This document shows positions 55,270 through 63,427 of a stretch of 64,000 nt of DNA, piece by piece. Each line of letters starts with the position of its first letter. Position 1 is the first letter of the stretch. The DNA comes from Agromyces badenianii (GTDB lineage Bacteria; Actinomycetota; Actinomycetes; Actinomycetales; Microbacteriaceae). Location of the stretch: positions 1,240,001-1,304,000 of the forward strand of contig NZ_CP028913.1 in assembly GCF_003070885.1 (NCBI RefSeq), written 5' to 3'. The notes beneath the pieces are model-generated. The model saw only the letters and a list, made by a program, of their open reading frames with translations, was not told the origin of the DNA and did no database searches. The translations under genes were made by a program, and so were the position numbers.

Positions 55270-55310
55270 CACAGGAGAACATGAGGGTCTGTCCAGAAGC
55301 TCTCGGCAGA
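55270..55310 (+). promoter_or_regulatory. Shared leader element, copy A
   Basis: A 41-base block in the leader of the wall-enzyme gene at 55402, matching 30 of 41 positions ungapped with 63318-63358 upstream of the paralog. Conserved cores are CACAGGA, TGAGG, GTCCAGAA, CTC and GGCAGA. Confidence 0.6.
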
Positions 55311-55401
55311 CTGGCCACTTCGCCCGGGCGCCCCCGCTCGTGGATCACCGATCAAGGACCGACCTGCGCTGTGCGCTGCGACGGCCCGCCCCGTGAAAGT
55401 C

Positions 55402-56334
55402 ATGCAGAACCAGCCTTCTTCCACTGAACTCAGTCGTCCTGAACCCGCCGAGAGCGAAGCCCTTCGCCCTCGGCGCAGACACCGCCCCCTCTGGCGGAGC
55501 GGCCCACTTCTCGCTGCCGGCGCCGTCGCCGCGGTCGGTGCCATGGTCGGCACCGGATTCGTGGTGCAGTCCGCTGTCGCCGCGCAGAACGAGAGCGTCG
55601 CCGCCACCTCGGCCATGACGGTCGCCGCCAACCGCGACATCGAGCAGCTCGGCTCGCACGCCGGCATCCTCGAGGCCCGAGCGGTCAAGACGGCGAACGC
55701 CACCATCGCCGCCGCGAACGACACGATCTCGGCGGCGCAGGGCAAGGCGGATGCCACGGCGCTCTCCTCCTCGGTCGCTGCGCTCGGCAACTACCGGCTC
55801 CTCGCTCCCGAACGCGTCTTCGAACTCGCCGACCGCACTGAGGAGCACCTCGCCCCGGTGCAGGCCGCCGTGGCCGAGGTCGATCGCGTCGCCGCCGAGC
55901 AGGCTGCCGCCGCTGCCGCTGCGGCCGCCGCCGCCGCTGCGGCCGCTGCCGCCGCGCAGGCTGCGGCCGAGGCCGCTGAAGAGTCGTCGGCGCCCTCGAC
56001 CGGCTCGCGTCCGACCGGCCCCGCGAACCCGAGCGGTGCGCAGGCGATCGCCCGCGACCTGATGGCCTCGATGTACGGCTGGGGCGATGACCAGTTCGGC
56101 TGCCTCGTCTCCCTCTGGAGCCGTGAATCCGGCTGGAACGTCTACGCCTCGAACTCCTCGAGCGGCGCTTACGGCATTCCGCAGGCCCTGCCGGGCAGCA
56201 AGATGGGTTCCGCCGGCGCTGACTGGCAGACCAACCCCGCGACCCAGATCAAGTGGGGACTCGGCTACATCGCCGGACGCTACGGCACGCCGTGCGGCGC
56301 ATGGGACCACTCGGAATCCGCCGGCTGGTACTGA
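55402..56334 (+). CDS. Secreted lysozyme-like/aggregation-promoting protein with coiled-coil arm
   Basis: About 310 residues. A basic N-terminus, then a signal-like hydrophobic segment (GPLLAAGAVAAVGAMVGTGFVVQSAVA, ~34-60), a helical coiled-coil with a long Ala run (E-Q-A17-type, ~155-185), a Ser/Pro linker and a C-terminal SLT-like domain (LVSLWSRESGWNVYASNSSSGAYGIPQALPG, Glu in SRESGW as likely catalytic). This matches the aggregation-promoting-factor C-terminal-like, Rpf-like group that remodels peptidoglycan. GTG 55393 could add three residues. Paralog begins at 63428. Confidence 0.85.
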   Translation: MQNQPSSTELSRPEPAESEALRPRRRHRPLWRSGPLLAAGAVAAVGAMVGTGFVVQSAVAAQNESVAATSAMTVAANRDIEQLGSHAGILEARAVKTANATIAAANDTISAAQGKADATALSSSVAALGNYRLLAPERVFELADRTEEHLAPVQAAVAEVDRVAAEQAAAAAAAAAAAAAAAAAAQAAAEAAEESSAPSTGSRPTGPANPSGAQAIARDLMASMYGWGDDQFGCLVSLWSRESGWNVYASNSSSGAYGIPQALPGSKMGSAGADWQTNPATQIKWGLGYIAGRYGTPCGAWDHSESAGWY

Positions 56335-56347
56335 CGTTCGACGGATC

Positions 56348-56400
56348 GAACGGCGGTGTCGCCGGGCTCGCGCCCGGGGCGCCGCCGTTCGGCGTTCGTC
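56348..56400 (+). terminator. Terminator-like hairpin after the wall-enzyme gene
   Basis: GAACGGCGG and CCGCCGTTC flank an inner GCCGGGCTCGCGCCCGGGG hairpin; 14 bases past the stop. No T-run. Confidence 0.7.
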
Positions 56401-56461
56401 CGCGCTCTAGCTGCGGCATCCGCATCGTGTCAACCGCCTCCGTGCGGCCTCCGCTCCTCGA

Positions 56462-56467
56462 TAACCT
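56462..56467 (+). promoter_or_regulatory. -10 box, leaderless YihY-family gene
   Basis: TAACCT lies exactly 6 bases before ATG 56474. Confidence 0.45.
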
Positions 56468-56473
56468 GACGGA

Positions 56474-57538
56474 ATGAGCGAGCACGGGGCGGACTACGGC
56501 ACCACGGCGAAGACGACGACGTCTTCGAAGGGGGGTCTCGTCGCATTCGGCAAGCGGGCGACGGCCTGGGCGCTGACGAGGAAGCCGGTTCGAGCCTTCC
56601 TCCTCTACCTGGAACATCACGGCCCCGTGCTGGCCGACAGCGTCACCTACCGCGTGCTCTTCTCAGTCTTCGCGGGGGTGTTCCTCGGATTCGCCGTCGC
56701 CGGCACCTGGCTGGCAGGCAACCCCGATGCGCTCGACGCCCTCGTCGAGACCGTCGGTGCGGCCATTCCCGGCCTCGTCGGCGAAGACGGACTGATCTCG
56801 CCCGATGACGTCGTGCAGCCGCTGACCCTCAGCATCGCCGGCATCGTCGGTCTCGTCGGTCTCGTCGGCGCGGCCATCGGCGCGATCGGATCGCTCCGCG
56901 TCGCCTTCCGCGCGATCGGCGACCAGCCCGACGACCAGACCTTCTTCCTCTGGGTGCTCCTGCGCGACCTGCTGCTGGCCATCGGGTTCGGCGCCGCGCT
57001 CGCCGCGGCCGCGGCAGTCACGTTCCTCAGCACGACCGCACTCGGCACGCTCTTCTCGTGGTTGGGCATCTCGACCCACGACGCCGTGTTCGACGCGGCC
57101 ACGAGATTCGTCTCCATCGTGGTGATCTTCGTGATCGACACGCTCGTGATCGCCGTGATGTTCCGTCTGCTCTCGGGCATGCGGCCGCGAGCCCGTTCGC
57201 TCTGGACGGGTGCCGTGATCGGCGGCGTCGGGCTGACCGTGCTGCAGCTGCTCTCGAGCCTCTTCGTCGGCGGCGCCTCCAACAACCCGCTGCTCGCCTC
57301 CTTCGGCTCGCTGATCGCCCTGCTCATCTGGCTGAACCTGTCGAGCCAGGTCATCCTGATCGCGGCCGCGTACATCGTCACGGGCGTCGATGAGGAACGC
57401 GATCGCGTGCACGCGCTTCACGGCGCACCGACACTGGCGATCCGGCGCATGCAGCATGCAGAACGACGAGCAGCGGATGCCGCGGCCGAGCTCGTGACCG
57501 CGCGCGAGGCCGTCGAGCGCGAGCGCACCGGCGCGTGA
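56474..57538 (+). CDS. YihY/BrkB-family membrane protein
   Basis: 354 residues with six hydrophobic segments. YLEHHGPVLADSVTYRVLFSVFAGVFLGFAV near 40-70, RVLRD-like WVLLRDLLLAIGFGA and SLIALLIWLNLSSQVILIAAAYI near 275-297 are typical of the YihY/virulence factor BrkB family (previously, wrongly, called RNase BN). Function unknown; it is at the inner membrane. C-terminal 50 residues form a charged helix. Confidence 0.88.
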   Translation: MSEHGADYGTTAKTTTSSKGGLVAFGKRATAWALTRKPVRAFLLYLEHHGPVLADSVTYRVLFSVFAGVFLGFAVAGTWLAGNPDALDALVETVGAAIPGLVGEDGLISPDDVVQPLTLSIAGIVGLVGLVGAAIGAIGSLRVAFRAIGDQPDDQTFFLWVLLRDLLLAIGFGAALAAAAAVTFLSTTALGTLFSWLGISTHDAVFDAATRFVSIVVIFVIDTLVIAVMFRLLSGMRPRARSLWTGAVIGGVGLTVLQLLSSLFVGGASNNPLLASFGSLIALLIWLNLSSQVILIAAAYIVTGVDEERDRVHALHGAPTLAIRRMQHAERRAADAAAELVTAREAVERERTGA

Positions 57539-57626
57539 GGGTGCGGCGGGAGCACACCGGCGAGCCGCAGCGAACGGTTGGCGGACCGCGGTGAACGAAT
57601 ACGGAGACAGCGCGAACCGGTGGCGT

Positions 57627-57632
57627 CAGAAT
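57627..57632 (+). promoter_or_regulatory. -10 box, leaderless deazaflavin-type gene
   Basis: CAGAAT lies 6 bases before ATG 57639, supporting that start over the upstream GTG 57591. Confidence 0.45.
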
Positions 57633-57638
57633 GGGCAG

Positions 57639-58145
57639 ATGCCGACCGTGCTGCAGATCGTTCGTTCCGTGGTGTCGCCGCTGACCCGCACCCGCGTCTT
57701 CCGGTGGAGTGCGCCGCGAATCCTTCCGCCGGTGGAGCGCGTGATCGCGTGGCTCACCGGCGGACGCGTGCAGCTCAGCGCCCTGCTCGTGCCGTCGCTC
57801 GTGCTGCACACGACCGGCGCGAAGTCGGGCGAGCCTCGCGATACCGCCCTCATGTACACGCCCGACGGGCAGGGGCGTGCGATCGTCGCCGGCACGAGCT
57901 TCGCGCGCGACCGGCATCCCGGGTGGACCTACAACCTGCTCGCGCATCCCGACGCGGCGATCACCGTGCGCGGTTCCCGCATGCCGGTGCGGGCGAGCCT
58001 GATCGGTGACGACGAGCGCGAGGCCGCATGGGCCCGCATCGAGGCCCAGTGGCCCGGTTATCGCGCGTACGAGCGGGAATCGGGCCGTGTGGTTCGCCTC
58101 TTCCGGCTGCAGCCCGTCGCAGACCCGCACCGCGCGTCGATGTGA
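57639..58145 (+). CDS. Deazaflavin (F420)-dependent nitroreductase-family protein
   Basis: 168 residues of the Ddn/Rv3547-like split beta-barrel family. LVPSLVLHTTGAKSGEPRDTALMYTP near 60-85 is the F420-binding hallmark, followed by GTSFARDRHPGWTYNLLAHPDAAI. F420H2 would be the reductant; natural substrate unknown, with quinones suggested in mycobacteria. Whether this organism makes F420 cannot be told here. Confidence 0.88.
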   Translation: MPTVLQIVRSVVSPLTRTRVFRWSAPRILPPVERVIAWLTGGRVQLSALLVPSLVLHTTGAKSGEPRDTALMYTPDGQGRAIVAGTSFARDRHPGWTYNLLAHPDAAITVRGSRMPVRASLIGDDEREAAWARIEAQWPGYRAYERESGRVVRLFRLQPVADPHRASM

Positions 58146-58213
58146 AGTGGCCGACGCGGGTCGCCAGAACGGTTCACGGTGCTCCGCCTCAGTGCGCACC
58201 CAGCCCTGAGGCC

Positions 58214-58219
58214 TACGCT
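58214..58219 (+). promoter_or_regulatory. -10 box, leaderless acyltransferase gene
   Basis: TACGCT lies 6 bases before ATG 58226. Confidence 0.45.
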
Positions 58220-58225
58220 GGGGTG

Positions 58226-59002
58226 ATGACGCGTCGTCCGAGTGAACCGATCTACAGCACGGCGATCGCGGCCGGGCGTGCGCTCTTCGGCTTCTGGGGG
58301 CTGAAACGACGGGTCAGCGGTGCTGAGCACATTCCCGCGACCGGTGGTGCGGTGCTCGCGATGACGCATTTTGGATACTTCGAGTTCGCGCTCGTCGAGT
58401 GGGCCGTGTGGCTCGAGAACCGCCGTCGCATCCGTTTCATGGCCAAGAAGGGCGCCTTCGACAAGCCGGTCGTCGGTCACCTGCTGCGCGGCATGAAGCA
58501 CATCTCGGTCGACATGAAGGCGGGCGCCGCGGCGTACGCGAAGGCCGTGGAAGCGCTTCGCGACGGGGAGTTGCTGGGCGTCTTCCCCGAGGCCGGCGTC
58601 AGCGCCTCCTACACCGTGCGCGAACTCAAGACGGGCGCCGCTCGACTCGCCGCCGAAGCCCGCGTGCCGATCATCCCGGTCGCGGTGTGGGGCGGTCACC
58701 GACTGCTCACCAAGGGGCATCGGGTCGGGTTCTTCGAGCGATTCGGCGTGCCGGTGACCTTCGCCTTCGGCGCCCCGATCTCCGTCGCCGCCGATGACGA
58801 CCCCCATGCGGTGACCGAACGGCTGCGCACGACGCTGCAAGGCCTCGTCGATCGGCTCCAGGCGGAGTATCCCGTCGACGGCACGGGCAAGTGGTGGCAG
58901 CCCCGAGCGCTCGGCGGCACCGCCCCCACCCCGGAAGAGGCTGCGGCCGCCGATGCGGCCCGCGATGCGGCCCGCGCTGCCCGTGCCGAATCCGATCACT
59001 GA
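58226..59002 (+). CDS. PlsC-type 1-acylglycerol-3-phosphate acyltransferase
   Basis: 258 residues. Glycerophosphate acyltransferase fold: THFGYFEF near 46-53 in place of the usual NHxSxxD, then FMAKKGAFDKPVVGHLLRGMKHISVD near 71-96 and FPEAGVSAS near 119 matching the FPEGxxS motif. The catalytic HX4D appears as HX4E, a conservative change also seen in some actinobacterial homologs. Acts at the membrane in phospholipid synthesis. C-terminal Ala/Asp-rich tail. Confidence 0.88.
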   Translation: MTRRPSEPIYSTAIAAGRALFGFWGLKRRVSGAEHIPATGGAVLAMTHFGYFEFALVEWAVWLENRRRIRFMAKKGAFDKPVVGHLLRGMKHISVDMKAGAAAYAKAVEALRDGELLGVFPEAGVSASYTVRELKTGAARLAAEARVPIIPVAVWGGHRLLTKGHRVGFFERFGVPVTFAFGAPISVAADDDPHAVTERLRTTLQGLVDRLQAEYPVDGTGKWWQPRALGGTAPTPEEAAAADAARDAARAARAESDH

Positions 59003-59066
59003 GCCTGCATCCGGCACGACGACGATCATGACGACGATGAGCTGAGACATCCTCGGCGTTGCGAGC

Positions 59067-59072
59067 TAGGCT
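59067..59072 (+). promoter_or_regulatory. -10 box, leaderless DUF2277 gene
   Basis: TAGGCT lies 6 bases before ATG 59079. Confidence 0.5.
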
Positions 59073-59078
59073 CGAGGC

Positions 59079-59366
59079 ATGTGCAGGAACATCCACACCC
59101 TCCACAATTTCGAACCGGCGACCACCGACGACGAGGTGCACGCGGCCGCGTTGCAGTTCGTGCGCAAGGTGAGCGGGTCGACCAAGCCCTCGAAGGCCAA
59201 CGCCGAGGCGTTCGATCGAGCCGTGGCCGAGATCGCGCACGTCACCCGTCACCTGCTCGACGATCTCGTGACGACCGCGCCGCCGAAGAACCGCGAGGTC
59301 GAAGCCGCCAAGGCCCGCGAGCGGTCCGCGCAACGGTACGCGTCACCGGTGGCGCAGACCGCCTGA
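59079..59366 (+). CDS. DUF2277 protein
   Basis: 95 residues. The start MCRNIHTLHNFEPATTDDEV and the VRKVSGSTKPSKAN segment are diagnostic for DUF2277, a small actinobacterial family of unknown function. Leaderless by promoter position. Confidence 0.88.
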   Translation: MCRNIHTLHNFEPATTDDEVHAAALQFVRKVSGSTKPSKANAEAFDRAVAEIAHVTRHLLDDLVTTAPPKNREVEAAKARERSAQRYASPVAQTA

Positions 59367-59404
59367 ATCCGCGAGACGACCGGGCGCGCCGCCGCCCGGG
59401 GGAG

Positions 59405-59410
59405 TAGCGT
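59405..59410 (+). promoter_or_regulatory. -10 box, leaderless LigD-type gene
   Basis: TAGCGT lies 7 bases before ATG 59418. Confidence 0.45.
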
Positions 59411-59417
59411 CGCCTCC

Positions 59418-60437
59418 ATGGCCGATGCCGTCACACTCACCGTTCCCGGTCCGCGCGGCGATCGCTCGGTGCGGATCTCCAGTCCCACCCGCGTGATCTG
59501 GCCCGAGGCGGGCATCACGAAGCTCGAACTCGCCGAGTACTTCATCGCCGTGGGCGAGCCGTTCGTCGAGGCGAACGGCGACCGGCCGGTCTCGCTGCAG
59601 CGCTTCCCCGGCGGCGTCGACGGCGAGCAGTTCTTCTCGAAGAACCCGCCGAAGGGCGCGCCCGACTGGGTGCGCTCGGTGCCGGTGACGTATCCGAGCG
59701 GCCGCACGCATCCGCAGCTCGTGATCGACGAGCCCGCCGCCGCGGTCTGGGCGGCCCAGATGAACACGATCGTCTTCCACCCGTGGGCGTCGCGGGCCGA
59801 GCGGCCCGACTACCCCGACCAGCTGCGCATCGACCTCGATCCGCAGCCCGGCACGGGGTTCGCCGAGGCGGTGCCCGTCGCGCTGGCGCTGCGCGAGCTC
59901 CTCGGCGAGGTCGGGCTCAGCGCATTCGTGAAGAGCTCGGGCAGCCGCGGCATCCATGTCTTCGCGCCAATCGAGGCCGAGCACGAGTTCCTCGACGTGC
60001 GCCACGCGGTGATCGCGCTCGGGCGAGAGCTCGAGCGCCGGATGCCCGAGGAGGTCACCACCAACTGGTGGAAGGAGGAACGCGGCGACCGGATCTTCAT
60101 CGACTTCAACCAGGCGAACCGCGACCGCACGATGGCGGGTGCGTACTGCCCCCGCCCCCTGCCGCAGGCCTCGGTGTCGTGCCCCCTCGAGTGGGACGAG
60201 CTCGAATCGACCGACCCCTCCGATCACACGGTGCGCACCGTGCCCGAGCGATTGCAGCGTCTTGGCGACCCTTGGAAGGGCATGCACGATTCATCCGGTC
60301 GCCTCGACACGCTGCTCGAGTGGTGGCAGCGCGACCTCGGCGACGGGCTCGGCGAACTGCCCTTCCCACCCGACTTCCCGAAGATGCCGGGCGAGCCGCC
60401 GCGCGTGCAGCCGAGCCGGGCCCGGCAGCAGCCCTGA
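59418..60437 (+). CDS. Stand-alone LigD-type polymerase/primase domain protein
   Basis: 339 residues of the archaeo-eukaryotic primase superfamily found as the LigD polymerase domain of bacterial NHEJ. VIWPEAGITKLELAEYF near 26-42, YPDQLRIDLDPQPGTGF with the metal-binding DLD near 139, SGSRGIHVFAPI near 174 and RTMAGAYCPRPLPQASVSCPLEWDEL near 236-261. No ligase or nuclease domain is attached, and no ku or ligD is nearby, so it may serve NHEJ or another repair synthesis role. Confidence 0.9.
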   Translation: MADAVTLTVPGPRGDRSVRISSPTRVIWPEAGITKLELAEYFIAVGEPFVEANGDRPVSLQRFPGGVDGEQFFSKNPPKGAPDWVRSVPVTYPSGRTHPQLVIDEPAAAVWAAQMNTIVFHPWASRAERPDYPDQLRIDLDPQPGTGFAEAVPVALALRELLGEVGLSAFVKSSGSRGIHVFAPIEAEHEFLDVRHAVIALGRELERRMPEEVTTNWWKEERGDRIFIDFNQANRDRTMAGAYCPRPLPQASVSCPLEWDELESTDPSDHTVRTVPERLQRLGDPWKGMHDSSGRLDTLLEWWQRDLGDGLGELPFPPDFPKMPGEPPRVQPSRARQQP

Positions 60438-60503
60438 AAGCAGCCCTGACTCACGCCGCGGCGACCGGCAGCGCGCGGCGGATGCATCGGGCCTGAGCCG
60501 TCG

Positions 60504-61280
60504 TCAGATTTCGATGCCGGGCCGGCCGTCGACCGGGTTCAGGGCCGAGCCGAGCAGCGGCCGGGGCGCCCCATGCACCTCGCGATGCAGTCGCTCCATT
60601 CGTGCGTCGAGTTCCGCGGCGGTGTGCGCGGCATCCGTCAGGCCGTCGAGCAGTTCCTGCGGCACCTGGCGCTCGTACTTGTAGTAGATCTTGTGCTCGA
60701 GGCTCGCCCAGAAGTCCATTGCGATCGTGCGGATCTGCACCTCGACGGCGACCGGGTGCGCACCCGTCGAGAGGAACACCGGAACCTCGACGATGACGTG
60801 CAGGCTCTGGTATCCGTTGGACTTCGGCTCCTTGATGTAGTCCTTGACCTGCAGCACCCGGATGTCCCGCTGCGCCGTGAGCAACTCGAAGAGTCGGTAG
60901 GCGTCCGAGACGAAGCTGCACGTGACACGCACTCCTGCGATATCGGTGATGGTGTCGCGGATCGTGTCGAACGTCGGGTCGATGCCTTTTCGCCGCATCT
61001 TCTCGATCACGCTGTCGAGGCTCTTGAGCCGGCTCGAGATGTGCTCGATGGGGTTGTAGTCGTGCGTCTGGCTGAACTCCTCGCGCAGGATCGAGAGCTT
61101 CGTGATCACCTCGTCCATGCCGAACTTGTAGCGCATCATGAAGCGCTCGGTCTCGTCGCGGAGCGCACGCATCTCGTCGAGCGTCTGACCGTCGATGGTC
61201 TCGAGCGTGCGCTGCGCACGGGCGGTGAGCATGGGGGGAGTGCCGTGCAGGGTGGGCGGAGTTCCGTCGAGCGGGGTCAC
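60504..61280 (-). CDS. Small alarmone synthetase (RelA/SpoT-like GTP pyrophosphokinase)
   Basis: 258 residues with only a synthetase domain, no HD hydrolase. LKSLDSVIEKMRRKGIDP near 90, ITDIAGVRVTCSFVSDAYRLFELL near 115-138 and KSNGYQSLHVIVEVP near 155-169, with the VEVQIRTIAMDFWASLEHKIYYK helix, are classic. It makes (p)ppGpp or pGpp. GTG 61280 is chosen, 7 bases after the -10 box; GTG 61289 would add three residues. No TGS or ACT domain. Confidence 0.92.
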   Translation of the reverse strand: MTPLDGTPPTLHGTPPMLTARAQRTLETIDGQTLDEMRALRDETERFMMRYKFGMDEVITKLSILREEFSQTHDYNPIEHISSRLKSLDSVIEKMRRKGIDPTFDTIRDTITDIAGVRVTCSFVSDAYRLFELLTAQRDIRVLQVKDYIKEPKSNGYQSLHVIVEVPVFLSTGAHPVAVEVQIRTIAMDFWASLEHKIYYKYERQVPQELLDGLTDAAHTAAELDARMERLHREVHGAPRPLLGSALNPVDGRPGIEI

Positions 61281-61287
61281 GGATGCC

Positions 61288-61293
61288 ACGCTA
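61288..61293 (-). promoter_or_regulatory. -10 box, leaderless alarmone synthetase
   Basis: TAGCGT on the minus strand, 7 bases before GTG 61280. Confidence 0.45.
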
Positions 61294-61351
61294 CGTCGTG
61301 AAGCTCTGGGTTCCCTTTGATCTGCACCGGCGTTCGCCGGCGACGCATCGC

Positions 61352-61357
61352 TAGGCT
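61352..61357 (+). promoter_or_regulatory. -10 box, leaderless metallo-hydrolase gene
   Basis: TAGGCT lies 6 bases before ATG 61364. Confidence 0.5.
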
Positions 61358-61363
61358 CGAGGG

Positions 61364-62215
61364 ATGGCAGCGTGGCTCACCGTGGCACCCGGCGTGCATC
61401 AACGCAGGTACGAACCGTTCGACATCTCGATCGTGGTGATCGAGGGTGACGACGGGCTGCTCCTCGTCGACACGCGAGCGCAGCCGAGTGAGGCCGTTGA
61501 GCTCGCCGCCGACATCGCGGCCGGATTCGACCGGCCGGTGCGCTGGGTCGTGAACACGCATGCGCATTTCGATCACACCTTCGGCAACCAGGTCTTCGGC
61601 CCCGGCACGGCGACGGATGCCGCGATCTTCGGCCACTCGGGCGTCGCCGCCCACTTCGCCGACTTCGAGGGTCCTCGCCTGGCCGCGTGGCGTGCCGATC
61701 CGACGCGTGAGCCCGATCGGCGGTGGGCCGACGTGGTGCTCACACCACCGACGCATCCGCTCGATCGGGCGCTCACGCTCGATCTCGGCGGCCGTCTCGT
61801 GGAGCTCCGGCCGCAGGCGCCGGCGCACACCGATACTGACCTCGTGCTCTTCCTGCCCGATGCGCGGGTTTGGATCCTCGGCGACCTGATCGAGGAGTCG
61901 GGCCCGGTGATGTACGGGTCCGGGAGCTACCCCCTCGGCTGGCCGGGCGTGCTCGACGCGCTCGCAGCCGAGATGCAGGCCCGCGACCTCGTCGTGCCCG
62001 GGCACGGCCGAGTCGTCGACCGTGCATTCGTGGAGCGCCAGGCGCGCGAGCTGCGGCTGATCGCCGAGCGATTCCGTGCAGCTCATGACGCCGGGCTGAC
62101 CGTGGCCGAGGCCCTGGCGGCCCACGCGTCGTGGCCGATCCCCGTCGACGGGCTCGTCGGCGCGGTCGAGCGCGCCTACCTCGCGCTCGATGCGCCGAGA
62201 GAGACCCTGTCATGA
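61364..62215 (+). CDS. Metallo-beta-lactamase fold hydrolase
   Basis: 283 residues. The HAHFDH motif near 66-71 binds zinc together with the His in RPQAPAHTDTDLV near 152 and Asp/His in WILGDLIEE and VVPGHGRVVD near 175 and 208. It belongs to the general MBL-fold hydrolase group; glyoxalase II-type or other thioester activity is possible but not shown. Stop overlaps a small frame as ATGA. Confidence 0.9.
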   Translation: MAAWLTVAPGVHQRRYEPFDISIVVIEGDDGLLLVDTRAQPSEAVELAADIAAGFDRPVRWVVNTHAHFDHTFGNQVFGPGTATDAAIFGHSGVAAHFADFEGPRLAAWRADPTREPDRRWADVVLTPPTHPLDRALTLDLGGRLVELRPQAPAHTDTDLVLFLPDARVWILGDLIEESGPVMYGSGSYPLGWPGVLDALAAEMQARDLVVPGHGRVVDRAFVERQARELRLIAERFRAAHDAGLTVAEALAAHASWPIPVDGLVGAVERAYLALDAPRETLS

Positions 62216-62364
62216 CGTCCGGAGACGACCCGTTCTCGGCGAATGGCGTCGGTGACGGTGCTCGCCCGCGCTTTAGAGGGCGAGCTCGAACCGGTGCGTC
62301 GGAGCAGGCGACCATCGCCGGTCGCAGCGCGATGACGACCCGCCAAGCCGGCGATCTGCCATGA
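62212..62364 (+). CDS. Possible 50-residue ORF coupled to the metallo-hydrolase
   Basis: Starts MTSGDDPFSANGVGDGARPR in an ATGA overlap with the preceding stop and ends just before the VOC gene. The overlap and host-like third positions suggest translation, but there is no family match and it covers the VOC promoter, so it may be incidental. Confidence 0.3.
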   Translation: MTSGDDPFSANGVGDGARPRFRGRARTGASEQATIAGRSAMTTRQAGDLP

Positions 62365-62365
62365 T
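62360..62365 (+). promoter_or_regulatory. -10 box, leaderless VOC gene
   Basis: CATGAT lies 6 bases before ATG 62372, a weaker fit than the others. Confidence 0.35.
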
Positions 62366-62371
62366 GCAGAG

Positions 62372-62836
62372 ATGACGGATGCCTCGCGCCCACCGGTCCT
62401 GCAGCTGCGAGTCGTCATCGAGGCCGAGGACTACGACCGGGCCGTGGCGTTCTATCGCGACGCGCTCGGCATGCCCGAGCTCATGGCGTACGCCGAGGGC
62501 GGCGACGACCGCGTCTCGATCCTCGACGCCGGCAGAGCGACGATCGAGATCGCGAATCCGACGCACAAGCGGGTGATCGACGAACTCGAGGCCGGCGGGC
62601 GGCCGAGTCAGCGCATCCGCCTCGCATTCGAGGTGACGGACGGCGCCGGCACCACGAGGCGACTCGCCGAGGCAGGAGCGGCGATCGTCGCCGAGCCGAT
62701 CGAGACGCCGTGGCGCTCGCTCAACTCCCGGCTGGACGCGCCCGCCGGACTGCAGATCACCGTCTTCGAGGAGCTCGAGGGCTCAGACGAGCGTGCGCTT
62801 CGCGACGGGTTCGGCACAGAGTCCGATCGCGACTGA
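62372..62836 (+). CDS. VOC/glyoxalase superfamily protein
   Basis: 154 residues with the VOC pattern: LRVVIEAEDYDRAVAFYRDALGMPEL near 10-35, VSILDAGRATIEIANP near 48-63 and APAGLQITVFEEL near 126-138. Two beta-alpha-beta-beta-beta modules; metal ligands not certain. Role may be dioxygenase, resistance or unknown. Confidence 0.85.
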   Translation: MTDASRPPVLQLRVVIEAEDYDRAVAFYRDALGMPELMAYAEGGDDRVSILDAGRATIEIANPTHKRVIDELEAGGRPSQRIRLAFEVTDGAGTTRRLAEAGAAIVAEPIETPWRSLNSRLDAPAGLQITVFEELEGSDERALRDGFGTESDRD

Positions 62837-62863
62837 GCGGCGCTGTCGCCCCGGCGATTCCGC

Positions 62864-63274
62864 TCAGGCGTCGCCGTCGACGTAGAGCCAACGCCGGCCC
62901 TCGCGAGTGAAGCGACTGCGTTCGTGCAGCACGCCCCGCTCGCCATCGGCGCGATACCGCGCACGGAACTCGACGATGCCGTCGCGATCGAAGGGGCCGC
63001 CGCGCTCGGTGTCGACGATCTCCAGTCGATACCACCGCAGCTCGGATTCGAGTTCGAGCGCGCCCGGGCGGGTGTCGGGGTGCCACGTCGAGCGAAGGTA
63101 CTCGGCGGCGCCGACCGCGAAGGCCGTGTAGCGGGAGCGCATCAGCTGCACGGCGGTCGGGGCATCCCTCGCGCCGGCGAGCAGGGGGCCGCAGCACTCG
63201 GCGAACACGGATCCGCTGAGGCAGGGGCACCGGTCGTCGGCGGCCGGAACAGGGGCGGGAACGGCGGTCGGCAT
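62864..63274 (-). CDS. YchJ-family zinc-binding protein
   Basis: 136 residues. N-terminal SEC-C-like CPCLSGSVFAECCGPLLAG near 16-34, then SRYTAFAVGAAEYLRSTWHPDTRP near 46-69 and VEFRARYRADGERGVLHERSRFTREGRRWLYVDGD near 101-135, matching the UPF0225/YchJ family. Function unknown. Divergent from the paralogous wall enzyme at 63428. Confidence 0.9.
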   Translation of the reverse strand: MPTAVPAPVPAADDRCPCLSGSVFAECCGPLLAGARDAPTAVQLMRSRYTAFAVGAAEYLRSTWHPDTRPGALELESELRWYRLEIVDTERGGPFDRDGIVEFRARYRADGERGVLHERSRFTREGRRWLYVDGDA

Positions 63275-63317
63275 CCTCCCAGTATCGCGGCCCGTGACGG
63301 CCGACGATCATGGGTTG

Positions 63318-63358
63318 CACAGGAAGAAGTGAGGAATCGTCCAGAAACTCGGGGCAGA
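63318..63358 (+). promoter_or_regulatory. Shared leader element, copy B
   Basis: Matches 55270-55310 at 30 of 41 positions. Lies 70 bases before the paralog ATG, versus 92 bases for copy A, so the spacing is not fixed. Confidence 0.6.
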
Positions 63359-63427
63359 GTGTCTGACTTGCGGCCTCGCTCGTGGGCCGCGCCCCAACAG
63401 AAACCCGATCCGAACACCCCAGAACCT

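Noticed and set aside
55270..55310. c-di-AMP (ydaO-type) riboswitch ahead of the wall enzyme
   Set aside because: The recalled conserved riboswitch blocks are not recognisable, so only a shared leader element is claimed.
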